DNA of 64,000 nt, from assembly GCA_914767715.1 (NCBI GenBank), contig OU612070.1, positions 8,201,501 through 8,265,500 of the forward strand, read 5' to 3'. Made by a program: the position numbers and the translations under genes. This DNA comes from Membranipora membranacea (Eukaryota; Bryozoa; Gymnolaemata; Cheilostomatida; Membraniporidae). Numbering within the stretch: the first letter of the stretch is position 1; the number at the start of each line of letters is the position of its first letter. Below are positions 11,997 through 23,130 of this stretch, piece after piece. The notes beneath the pieces were generated by a model, which searched no databases, was not told where the DNA came from, and worked only from the letters and a program-made list of their open reading frames with translations.

Positions 11997-12152
11997 CTAT
12001 CGATTCAACAGTGTGCAGTGACAACATAGTGCTGCGCAGATATAAGAGTGTGACTTTTGTGACAGTTCACTATCGGAGGAGGTGCTTATGGTGCATATTT
12101 GATGTGTCATGACTGGTGTCCGCTCTATACCACCATGAGTCTCAATTATAGT
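11997..12152 (-). CDS. Possible 3'-terminal exon, minus strand, unknown product
   Basis: On the minus strand a TTTTCAG acceptor is followed by an open frame beginning TIIETHGGIERTPVM that ends in a stop at 11997. It is serine/threonine rich, then cysteine rich (ICAALCCHC). It might be the last exon of the candidate gene at 14611-15578, with further exons between (an open minus-strand stretch lies at about 12479-12625), but I could not close the chain in phase. Confidence 0.3.
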   Translation of the reverse strand, partial: TIIETHGGIERTPVMTHQICTISTSSDSELSQKSHSYICAALCCHCTLLNR

Positions 12153-13654
12153 CTGAAAAGAAGAAAAATGTATATCAATCACCGTGTCATACTTTCAGAG
12201 CGATTGTGGCTAAATTAGGGGGAGGGTGTCAACGTGTCGCTGGCTAAAGTATCCTCAATTTGATATATTTGGTATATTCGATATTTACCGCAACCCATCA
12301 CCAAAAAAAACTATATATTATACGCGTCTAAGTGATGTAGCAACAATCATGAATCAGAGGATAACATTGTTTGACATAATAATTTTGCTGGTGACTCCCA
12401 AAATATTGATAGATAAGCATTGGTGATCATTCAAGCCCATACATACCTTGGGTGGGGGGGGGGGGGGGTATTTGTCCCTGGTGTCTTCACAACTTCAGTT
12501 CCAAGTGTAACAAAGAGAGCATCAGCAGAGTGTGCTTCTTTGAAGCTGGAGTTATTGGTGGTGGGTGACAAGGTGTGAGAAAACTGCTGAGTATGATACT
12601 CTGTCGTATATCTTCTGAGTCACTGTCCCCATTCTAGGTTCACTCCTCCAAATAGTAAAACTGTAAAAAATAATCTTGTATGTAGAAATTTCATGATGTG
12701 AAGTAAAAAAACGGTAAGATTGTTGTAGAAAAAAATTATGTGCGGAGTTTGGGACACCATATATGAGTATATCTGTGAGAAATGACCTCCTGACAGCTAT
12801 CTATTGTATGCCGTCTATAGAATATGATGAAGCTATGACTGTCCACTAAACTCCGAATTGAGATGTATGTAGGCCCACGCGGCCACATCAAAACAGCACT
12901 TTTTGAAGTACCATACTATCACAGAAGACAAAAGTATGCAAAGCGAAAGCAGATATAATATTTATAAGCTCAGTGTCAGGCCCAAGGTGAAACAACATTA
13001 GCAAATGCTCACTCCGATGGTTTGTTCAAAAGCTTCAGGTGTCATACAATAACCCCCCCCCCCCTAATTCCCTTCTAACAGAGGCACTGTTGAAGTTTAG
13101 ATCAGAGTACACAATATGACGCAAAAATGATGGCTCAGAATAATTCATTTTAGCAATCAGGAGTGGGGAAACTTTTCAATATGGAGTAGCGTTGGTTGGG
13201 TGGTTGGCGATCACTAATGTTAAGTTGGTTGGATGAAGACATATTTCTTCTTTCTTTGATCCAGAACCATTACAAGTTCTGTGATAAATGCCTACATTTC
13301 AAGTTCCTCCCATTTTACTGGTGACATCAGAAGCGAATCCAAATGCAGAAAAATTGGATAAAACGATAGGGATAATGACATAACATACACTGTGACATTG
13401 CATTGACTAGATTGGAAAGCAAGCACTATGTGCTCGACATCTACTTGACTCTTTGTTAGGTTATTTACTGAGCATGGTGACAAAAAGTAAAACATTCTCT
13501 ACCTCAAGAAAAATTTTAATCTAATTTGCATATATTTTAATTGACATACAACTTATATTATAATCATTTTCACAAATTACAAATAACACAACACTTAAAA
13601 ACCAAAATCACAATCTGATCGCTCACCAGGTGAGTGAGCAATACCTGCTAGGGG

Positions 13655-13760
13655 ATAATAACTAACAGTTACTAGCTAGACTTCTTAGTTAGTCTACTCA
13701 TTCTTCACGACTGAGTAGTAGAGTACTACTCTACTACTCAGTCGTGAAGAATGAGTAGAC
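13655..13760. repeat. Near-perfect palindrome with a related copy at 16852-16935
   Basis: 13693-13759 is a 67-bp perfect palindrome with 33-bp arms and a single central base, with a core of alternating GTAGTAG/CTACTAC. The left flank and left arm recur at 16852-16935, where the right arm is missing. This looks like a foldback or MITE family with one complete and one partial member. Confidence 0.85.
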
Positions 13761-14345
13761 TTACAGAGTAGTGTGAGAGTAGCTTACCACTTTATCTGAT
13801 GAATACTTGTTCTTCCTACACTAACTGCCTTCAAGTTGTTTGACGCGGTAGTCAAATGTCAATAGGTGCCAACATCCTGCTAATCCAATGCCTCAGGTAC
13901 GTTCTAAAATGTAAGGTACAGTAATCAAAATCAAGCAGATATAATGTTCATAAAAAGTTCCATAGAGGAGTAAAGTATTCATAGGAGGAAATTTTCTTCA
14001 TTTTGCGCAGGCTTGAAAAAGCTAACTTCAAGAGTAGCAAACATACGCCCACCCTTTTTTTCTTTTTATGGACTTCAACCTTCACTAGCCAAAATTTAAT
14101 GCTAGCTTACATTAAGTCATCTCAAGACTAGCTAAACTAAACTTTAGCTAATACTTACTCCCAAGGCTATACGTTTAGTTGACTATAAATTAGAAACAAG
14201 TTTTATGCTGTTTAATTTTATTTAGGGCCTGTGACCTAGAATTACCCACACACCAACATATGTTGGGAAGTTAAATGCCCCATGATAACCACATTCGAAC
14301 AATTGACAATACTTTAAGAGACAGATTTCATTATCATTTCATTCA

Positions 14346-14450
14346 CCCCCCCCCCTTCCTTCACCTGCAATCTACCTTATCAAACTAATTAGTTAACCAC
14401 TAATTAGGTTGATAAGGTAGATAGCAGGTGAAGGGAGGGAGGGAGGGGGG
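14346..14450. repeat. Long hairpin ending in a G-quadruplex-type tract
   Basis: CACCTGC..CTACCTTATC..ACTAATTAG is followed after TTAACC by its inverted copy, giving arms near 48 bp. The outer part of the left arm is C10; the outer right arm is GGGAGGGAGGGAGGGGGG, which fits a tight four-run G-quadruplex motif on the plus strand. Confidence 0.8.
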
Positions 14451-14610
14451 TCTTTCAATGAGTATGAGATATGGTTACCAATTAGGCTACCGATGGTATC
14501 CTTGATTTGGACAATCAAATACAAATGATCACTGCGTCAGGGTAGCGAAGAGTATATCATGACCCATCATGAATCATAATAATGTAACTATTTGACACTC
14601 AGACACTCAC

Positions 14611-15578
14611 TCGGTACATCAAGATTTCTCAGGACAGAATTCAAACCACCAAAGGTTCTGATGCGTAACTCTGCCATTATCATGCCATACTGAATCAGTC
14701 TTTCTCCTGTATTCTCTGCAACAAATATTTAGTTGATGATGTGATAAAGTATGAATATAATACATTCCAATGTCCTAAGTACATTATTTGCATTCAAATT
14801 ATTTGCAGTCTTATAACATGGCTTTGCTGCTACAAGGTTCATCCCTGGACCCTTCAATTTTCTCTGCATTGAGAGCCTGATTCTAGCATGTTGCCAAATT
14901 ACAAATAACACAACACTGAAAGACCTATGATGGAAACAGATTTGCCAGCCGTTGGTGAAGAAGTTTGTGAAATTTTATATCTGGTGTCTTGGAATGGAAA
15001 CACTCGATCTATAGGTTTGATCAGCACATAACGCCAGCAAATTTGTAACTAAAATGATCATTCAAGATAATGAGCTGTGGCAAGGAGGGTGGAATATAGG
15101 GAAGAGGTGACTTGATGTTGCGAGATGGAATGAGTTGTTCCCTCCATGAAAAAAAGAGCACAACTCTGATAGTCACTGAACTCCTAATTACACTAACTGG
15201 CCGGCTTCAATGAAAAATTCTTGCTGAGGCCTGCCAGTGTTCAAGCAGTTTTTACCAAATTTATGCCATGATACTTCAACTATTACACCGGCGCAATTAT
15301 CATCAGTTAGCCTACACATATCACCTGACATTTATATCATTATATTACTAACGATGCTCGATGCAAGTGTAACAGTGGAGATATCGATGCTTATAACCCC
15401 AGCCATCTCAAGCCTTTCTGGGTCAGTTCCCTGCTGCAACTTAATCAAATTTTACAACCGAAATTGAAAATTTTATTGTCTGTTTACCTGTTTGAATTGA
15501 GTAAGCTGAACGACTATTGATACTACGAGTTGTATCACATCTGCTATAAACCACCCAAACACTCTCTTCTTCATTGTA
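14611..15578 (-). CDS. Candidate multi-exon minus-strand gene carried by the insertion
   Basis: Three splice-bounded minus-strand exons are visible. 15578-15488 contains KRVFGWFIADVIQLVVSIVV and ends phase 0. 15430-15353 starts phase 0, is exactly 26 codons (GTDPERLEMAGVISIDISTV onward) and ends at GTTAGT. 14715-14611 holds NTGERLIQYGMIMAELRIRT onward and ends phase 1 at GTGAGT. The first two join in frame and give two hydrophobic segments, so the product would be a membrane protein. The third starts in phase 2, so at least one exon is unaccounted for. I do not recognise the family. It could be a captured host gene or a gene of the element itself. Confidence rests only on phases and composition. 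Confidence 0.35.
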
Positions 15579-17352
15579 CTGTTCTCAGTACTATTCTGCG
15601 GTCTGTGTTGCTTTACAATGTAGACTAAAATACAAAAAAATCTGCAATCAAAAGGAGTCATTTCTTGTATCTAGGCCTATCTACTTTTTTCCCAAATTAA
15701 CAAGACGAATAATTAAACCAGCGTTATACTCTAGAGAGCTAGTACCGCTACAACACTTGAATACACCATTCTATTGATGAAGATTTACATTTGGGAAACT
15801 TTTGCAATTGTGTGCAAGCTGGCAATGGTCTAGTTTCTCTCAGTAACCAATTTCTCTACTCTCCAACTACAGACCACTAGAACCAATGGTTGTCAGTGGT
15901 TGACCTTGAATTAAGGCGAAGTACATGCTTGCAACTCAAAGAGCCCACACATGTAATATTATATGCAATCCGCCCCCCTCCCCGATCACTGCTTATTATA
16001 ATGAAATGACCACTGTGATGCAGTTGAGACTCTGTACAGCCAACAAATCATTTGAATTCAATACCATTGGCAAAAGGCAAGGTCTGCACTGGTTTCCTTC
16101 CTCTGGTGATCGGGGTTGGTATATTCTTTATTACATTATAGACCAGGGAATATTTCAATTAGCATGAGCTGTGCTTTGTAAACCAAAAGATCATTACAAC
16201 TGAAATGCTCAATATCCTCGCTCCTTAGATAAATTTGTTCGCAAATAGTTCACACAAGAGTGAGCATAGTTCAATTGATTAGTGGCCAATTCTCGAACGA
16301 AGCTAAAAGCAGGTCTCGCCTACTAAGCTAGATGATGATGTACCACTTGGTCTTATATGCGCATGCTTGATCAGTAAATAAAGTGTATACTAAGATGTAT
16401 ATAGTTTTGCTGTTTGTATTTAAGGGTGACCCCACCAGTCTCAGACAGTTGGGAATGGTTGACATAAAGCAATAATGATCCGTCAGTTGCGCCGAGGCAA
16501 AGCCTATGCACACACTTTATACAAATACAAGACCCAGCCTACATAGGCTGTAGTGTAGTTGTAGTAAAGAGAGGGGGCATTTCCTTACAATGTAAAGTAT
16601 GTAGGCCTACATGTAGCCATAGTAGATTAGCAATAACAGTTCTAGGCAATTAGTTGCACGAGAGTTGCCCACCTAAACATGCCACCACCAACAAACAACA
16701 AAGCGAGGAGTAAGGAGTAAACTCCTTGGACTTGTATGAGACTTCCCCCCCCCCTCTTACAACTCTTAGGAGTCCTTCTCCTTGCTTGATATTACACTGC
16801 ACATGTACATTGGACTGGTACCATTGGCAAACTACAGAAAGCTACTAGTAGTGATAGTAACTAACAGCTACTAGCTAGACTTCTTAGTTAGTCTACTCAT
16901 TTTTCACTCACAACTGAGTAGTAGAATAGTAGTGTACCAAATATAAATACTAAATAACATTTATTTACCTGAGAGCTACAACAAATTGATTCAATCAAGT
17001 CCATCCACAGCTGTTCTTATTTCATTCTTCTTCTTCTTGTGAAGCTGAGTTGGCTCATCATCTCTTCATCGTGGTCTTATGTGTCTGTGAAGTAACTGAT
17101 TGGTGCCACTGAGTCTGACTGCTGTTCAGAAAGTTGACTACTAGCAATATCGATAACTAACTCAGTGTTCCCCAACACAGATATTGTAATCAGTATGAAG
17201 TTATTGAACAGGCCAATAAGAAAAAAGTAAGATGTAATGGGCCAATCATATCAAAGCCTGTGAAAATTCGAAGAGAGAGGGCAACTCTTCATTTTGGAAG
17301 GTTTGAACGTGAGAGGGCAATTCCGAACCAGTTACCTTATTACCCTGGAGCA

Positions 17353-17626
17353 TCGGTGTTGCTTAAACCTGTCCAAGAAAATAAAAGTGGAAGTAACTAC
17401 CAGTTTATACAAAACAGATCGGTACAAGTTAAAAAAGATGATGTGGTTGCATTGTTTACCGTAGGCTGTAATAATTCGACAGCAAAGCACATTGTGTCTG
17501 TTGAATATGGAGGATCTGATGGAGTCCATAGAAGTGATTATAGAATCACTAATATTGAACCAAGACATACCTTCCGAAGATTTGACTTTGGTAGAGCAAA
17601 AGTATCTATCAAGGCCTACACAGCAG
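17353..17626 (+). CDS. GWQYY-domain exon of receptor A, second part
   Basis: Resumes the receptor reading frame after the insertion with SVLLKPVQENK and ends VSIKAYTAG at a phase-1 GTCAGT donor. It aligns without gaps to the 3' part of the receptor B exon. An open frame runs in from the inserted element's right end (17260), but that is chance read-through. Confidence 0.8.
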
Positions 17627-20600
17627 GTCAGTAGTCTGAACTGTATGACAGTCTGTCACTTGTAAGCCATTATTTAATAAGTCTGAGCCAAACTCTCTGT
17701 GTGAGTGATATAATTATCTATAAGTGCTGTTAAGCTGTTAATCACTGTCAGCATTCAGGGGATGTCACAACTTACAAGATGTGGTGGTAGACTGATATCT
17801 GATGCCATTTTCAAGTTGTTTGGCAAATATAACTTTGATGTACTTTCCCTGAGTCTTTTATTAGGGGAACAACTCTATACTTACATGAAATCTTCAGTGA
17901 TGGTTTCTGTTATTTAGCTTTTGTAAAGCTGGATAACATCTCAACGAGCTCCCACCAAGGCCTGAAACATGGACAGCTACAAATAAAGATAAGTCCACAA
18001 AATCTCCCTGAGTCACAGCTAGGGGCAGTCATCTACAACATTACCTGCTATCCAGCTGGCTCTGTACCATCTAACCTTTCAGCCTGTCGAGAGGAGCATG
18101 TACCAGTGGGTACAACTGAACTTATTCTGAACGGTCTAGATATCACCAGACGATACTATGCTGTTGTGAAAGTTGTACGAAACTTTAATGGAGAAGAGCT
18201 AATTGAAGAAGATGAAAAGGAAACTAAAGTCTTTTGTGCAGGTCAGGCGTTACAATTGATGATTATAATTGTAATTTTTGGTATATGTGATAATAATTTT
18301 TTCCTTCATTCATAAACAAATTTTAGCTGACACTCGATAGTGTCATCAAGTTTTACCAGTTTTACCAGAAAAGGTATGAAGAAAAATATGATTGTCCCCA
18401 GAACAGATTTAGTATTATTAATATTACGTGCTTGGTATTGGCACAGCTAGCATTTGCTTATATAGAAATGTTACAGCTTTGCCTCCTCCCTTCCTATTTA
18501 TAACTACATGTCAATACCAAGTTTGCCTTCTTATTCATTGTTGTACTATTTTTTCAGTGCGAAGCAGATTAATGCGAGAAGAAGTGAATCTGAATATTTT
18601 TGATATCACCAATACAACGGCTTCTGTGAATATTTATTTCATCAACAACACAATACTGGTGAGTGTTTATTGAATGGGTTTTGCTCTCAAATGATTGCCT
18701 GTATCATGTCATATTTGGCATTTAGCACCTTGAAACCGCTGTGTTTAATCATAATTCAAAATTTAACACTATGAAATTCGTAACTTGGTACCTGGTCCTT
18801 GCACTTTCTTTTACTTTTAATCTCATTCTTACAATTGAAAATGCTGACCACAGTTACTTATCTATTTCAAAATGATGCTTTTGTCATGACCACAAGCTTT
18901 GCTGTTTTACAAATGTTGCAGTCAACTAAAAATGGTGAAATTTTGACCACATTTGTTGCAATCAACCACAAAAATTTCAATCACAACTGTCATTATTCGA
19001 TTTGCCACAATTGTCGTAATTTTTTGGAAATAAACTGCAACAGATGTTTATGCCAGAGACCCCAATTTCACAAATGTAGCATTTCATTTATGTTAAATTA
19101 CGGCAACTGTCAAATTTCCTGATACATGACAATTATGGTTGGTCAAAATTGTGACTACTGCGGTGGATTGCGACAGCTGTGGTTGAAATTTCGAATAATC
19201 TTGACTGAATGCGACAGAATTGAAAATTGGAATATTCGCGGTCACGATAGTGGTCCCAGTTAAAGTTAATTTTTTTCAGAATAATGATGAATGTGCTGCC
19301 AACGTCACTGTTGAGCATCAGGGGACAAACACTACATTTCTAGCAAATGGGTCCGATCCAATAAGACTGGAGGTTGACAAAACATTGATCTACACTTTCA
19401 CCGTGTATCTGAGTCTAGCTGATGGACATGAGATGATCTACTGGGAGGGAGGGCTTGATCTCACACCTTCACTCGTAACAGAAGTTAACTCAGAAGGTAT
19501 ATTAATCCATCCCTCCATACAACCAATGAATTGTTGCGTAGCAATGGTGTCATCAAAGATTTTGATTGGATCTCTTAATCATTTTCCATCGGATTTTGAG
19601 TTTAAAAAATTTGCAATCGATCTTTTAGAGCTATAGACTTATAGCTATAAATCCTATAAGAATTTGGACTGCAGATGTTTAATAATACAGTTTCTACTAC
19701 ACAATTCGATAGCGTCAAGTCACCTAGATTTAGATACCCCAGCGCATCATTGGAAATGTTCCACACAGCGTCTTGTGAAAATTTATTATTATTATTAATA
19801 TTTTGATATTTATTATATTTGTTTTGAAGAAAACAGCCAGCAGACAACTGAAGAATCTAAATACTTATCTAGTGTCCATATAGCCATCATCTCTGCTACA
19901 GCTGCTATACTAGCTCTACTAATAGTCTCAGTGCTGATTGGTTATATCATGAGACTCAGAATCCAGCAGTTGACTAACAGCAACACTCATAACAGGTATT
20001 CTTAAACCAAAATCAATGCCACTATCTGTAGCAGTTTGTCTGTAAAGTTTCTCCGGTAATGTCAAAGACCGATCTGAATATCAACATATCATATACATAA
20101 ACATATACATATAATCTCAGCTGACTAATAATTCGTCTGGTGATAGGGCAGTGTTGTCTGATTCATGGATTCTCAGCCATTTGCAAGTGTTAGTTCTTGG
20201 CATAACATTTCAAACATTTAGGAAGTTTGATAACTAAATACCACCAACTCATGCTCGCTTTTGCTGTCTGAGCTTTCCGACTAGCTACTGACCAAAAGTC
20301 TAATTGGTGAAAAATATTTGACATTTTAACAGATATGGAATGCTCAGTTGCTTGGACGAAAGCTTTGTCTGTAGTGGGTTAGTGGAAAAGCAACAGCAGA
20401 TAAAAATTTTCACAGCAATATAATTGATAAAAATTTCCAAAAGCGATTGACTCGGTCGAGCCACTAAAAATACACCAAATCATTCGGATCTAGTAGATTC
20501 ATTTAGATATTACAAATCTATATATTTTTAAAGAAACAAAGAATAAGTACTCTATAAAAATTTTAGAGAGCGGAGAAATATAACTTTAGGAATTCATCGT

Positions 20601-20807
20601 GATAACCCCCTATTTATATATCTTTCAGGAACAAGCTTGTTAATTTCATGTCTTATCGTTCACAGCCAAGCAACAGCCAATACACAAAGCTCAGCCGAAA
20701 ATGAGAGTGTAGCTAATAAAGAACAGTTTGAGATGGATAACGATGCCTACACTAGCCTCTCAGAAGAAACAGCTGATAATCATGTTTACAGCTCCACGGA
20801 ATACTGA

Positions 20808-21972
20808 TTGAATATGTTAACTTGATATGCAGGTTACTTTGAGTTCCGGACATTATAGCTTTTCCGTGTGCATGGAAAGGGTTCAAGTTCAAACCTCATT
20901 GCCGCATAATCAGTGAAACCCCTGCCTAAAGTACGCGTTATTACTGGTTGCTGAATTGTATATATTATGTAGTTTTTGCACTGTTGAACTTCTGATTTCT
21001 TGTAGACAATCGAAAAAAAATAAGGTAAATTGTGTAATACAACAAGTTTTCCATTATGCAATTTAGAACAAAATATCTACGCAATCTTCATAGTTTTCCA
21101 TCCAAGCGTTTTTGCGCTCTTTTTTCTCTATCATACCTCAGTTCAGGCTAGCTTTCTTATTCACCTCTTGACATCATGAAACAATACAGAAAGCCCATGC
21201 ATTTCTGATACTTCTTTCTCTCTTAGTCGTCAAATCAGTAAATTTGTGCACTGAGTTCTACCTCGTTTTGCTACTAAGCCAAATGCTCATCACAGATTGA
21301 TAGAGAATAGCAGGTAGTTGCTTGGCTTTGTCTATGTAATTGCAGAGTTGAGGGCAACAACTGCATGCCCGCCAAGTCTTGACATTGCTCATATTCGGCC
21401 AATCAATCTCCTGCCTTTCAATCACAACCCCTTCAATGATGCTCGGTGGTGTTTGAGAGTTGGTTGTTTGCCAACTATGGTTTGCAGCCTGGGGCAGTGT
21501 ACGATCTGACTTATGTGCAGGGTTATCTACTAATATAATAAAGTAGTAGGTAGGTAAAATATGATTGCTCAGTACAAAATATGATAGTAGTCTGCACTAT
21601 TTTGTTGCCCATATGTGACTATCTGGTTTTGACCGAGCAATTCTGTTTATAATTTCCTTTTATTTTACTATTTATGTCATCATAGTTTTGGTTGTATGCC
21701 ATCGCCGAATACTGTTGTTTGTTCTGACGCCTAATAGTTCCTCTTTGGCTGATAAAAAAAATCCGGAATACCGTCATACAAAATTAACTGACTGCTCTCG
21801 TGATTAGATTAGATGTTATCTGGCACTTGTAGATAAGAGTATTCACATCGCCTGAACAATTAACTCAGCCCATTAATCGGTTTATTGTTAATTTGTTTTA
21901 TTAAGTCATCAATGTTCATGGAATAAGTTATCATTCAGTTGTACAGGTGGCAAGCAAGGAGAAACATTAAAC
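20808..21972. repeat. Receptor 3' flank and duplicated module, copy 2
   Basis: From 20985 this repeats the start of the window, and it is almost identical to 33316-34484 after receptor B. No exon is supported. Receptor A transcripts probably end within the first few hundred bases. Confidence 0.7.
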
Positions 21973-22685
21973 ATGGAAATAAACTTGGGCTGTGAATCTG
22001 GAAGTAACACTATCAACGAGGATGAAGAGATCCAGAAAGAACAATTGCGCCATTCAAGTGGAGACTACATTGGTAGAACTAGCTTTAACAACAGCGCTGG
22101 CAAATTTCTGTTACAGCGTCGTCAGCTACTTGCTATAGCTTGACTAATTTTGAGCGACTTTCTAAGATGTGGTGCTTTTTGCTCTCTTTCAATGTGGTTA
22201 CCTATGCTGTTGAGACTGTATGACCCCTTCTTTGCTCCAGTAGGAGATTGTAAACCTGATAGAGAAACATCCTGTCGGTACCGTAGCGACATCCTGACCA
22301 ATGGGCTACCTCCTAATTGTGATCTTCATAAGACACTGGTGAACATATTATTGGTATGCTGTTAACTTTTAATAACAAATTAATCATTCAGATATTGGTT
22401 GGAATATCTTTGATGGTGAAAAAGTACAAGCTTTCATCAATCAATAATTTGAGGAATTTTTATTGCCGCCGATTACTCAGAAAATCCAAGATCTGGAATT
22501 CTGAATCCAGAATGTAAATTGATCGATCTTATCTGTAAAAAAATATTTCTTTTTAGTGTTAATTTGGTGCCGGTAACATCAGCAGTTATGCAAAACTTAT
22601 GCGCTGTTATATTTGGATTGGTGTCTGATGCCTGGATACGTAAGACAAGAATGTTGCTGATAGGGTCAGTGATCATGTGGATCTG
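21973..22685 (+). pseudogene. MFS-type transporter 5' exons, copy 2 (broken)
   Basis: An ATG at 21973 opens MEINLGCESGSN, an acidic cytoplasmic start, followed by a basic run and a would-be first membrane helix. TGA at 22141-22143 interrupts it where copy 3 has a glycine codon. A second exon at 22557-22685, with good splice sites, reads FGLVSDAWIRKTRMLLIG, which matches the conserved loop between helices 2 and 3 of major facilitator transporters (GxxxD..RK.R). This suggests a spinster-like or similar MFS gene; the exact family is uncertain. Later exons are not visible before the transposon at 23131. Confidence 0.55.
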
Positions 22686-23130
22686 GTGAGTACTCTCTCC
22701 TACTTATCAATTGGCGCTGCCTGCCTTAGTGTTTGATCTAAATTGATTTATTTTTATTTCAGCCCAATCTTTGAGCAGGCCGGGTAGTTCTAGGGCAACA
22801 TGGAGGCACTATCCCCCCTAGAATGAGCTAAATAGAATGGCCCTGAATAAAATAACTGCAAAAAACCCTAGTCGAAATCTGCTAAAGGAAAGGGTCGGTT
22901 TGATTTTCGTTCGTATATATTTACCTTAAATTTTTTGAGGCATCGACCCAATCCAATGGAAGCTTACAGTGCCCCAAATCCTATTATAGATTATGGACAT
23001 AATATAATTAGCATACTTTATAGACTAGGCTTTGACTGTGCGCATAAAAACGTAACAGCATATATTGAAGTCACTGCGTATTCATGTAGATTTTGAGGTT
23101 AACCTAGGTCGTCCTGCATTTTCAACTCTT

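Larger units (their letters stand above)
5631..17349. mobile_element. 11.7 kb TIR insertion in a receptor exon
   Basis: The left end reads CTCAGGGCATATAAGGTAA and the right end, reverse complemented, reads CTCCAGGGTAATAAGGTAA, so imperfect terminal inverted repeats bound the insert. Weaker similarity seems to extend about 60 bp inward. GCA (or AGCA) occurs at 5628-5630 and again at 17350-17352, consistent with a 3-4 bp target duplication. Comparison with the uninterrupted exon of receptor B fixes both borders. I recognise no transposase inside, so the superfamily is unknown. The insert is a mosaic: 330-bp tandem repeats, tRNA-like SINE heads, a TTAA-flanked element, a MITE-like element, palindromes, poly(G/C) runs and minus-strand exons. 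Confidence 0.8.
4135..20807 (+). pseudogene. Receptor A: PAN-PAN-GWQYY-FN3-TM receptor, broken by an 11.7 kb insertion
   Basis: Exons: 4135-4195 (signal peptide, MGAVRVHQTLPFLLIAASLFG split by the intron), 4373-4636 (PAN 1), 4936-5205 (PAN 2), 5413-5630 plus 17353-17626 (GWQYY domain, split by the insertion), 17918-18241 (fibronectin III), 18558-18658 and 19280-19496 (second beta domain), 19830-19995 (membrane helix) and 20629 onward (tail; stop 20702-20704, or 20805-20807 with the second acceptor). The two halves of the broken exon total 492 nt, exactly the length of the intact exon in receptor B, so the insertion was precise. The insertion brings stops, and no splice pair that would remove it in frame is obvious, so the copy is probably null unless it is excised. 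The 3' half is nearly identical to receptor B. PAN 1 and PAN 2 each carry an extra cysteine (4615-4617, 5181-5183) where B and C have phenylalanine. Confidence 0.8.

Noticed and set aside
17260-17352. Extension of the receptor A reading frame into the end of the insertion
   Set aside because: The matching paralogue shows that receptor sequence begins at 17353; the upstream codons belong to the inserted element.
18799-19122. Conserved 107-codon open frame in receptor A, with a twin at 31307-31630 in B
   Set aside because: It lies wholly in an intron, the two copies are recent duplicates so conservation is expected, and no domain is visible.
22150-22365. Separate 71-codon gene starting inside the transporter remnant
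   Set aside because: It is the part of the MFS-type first exon after the in-frame TGA, not an independent gene.
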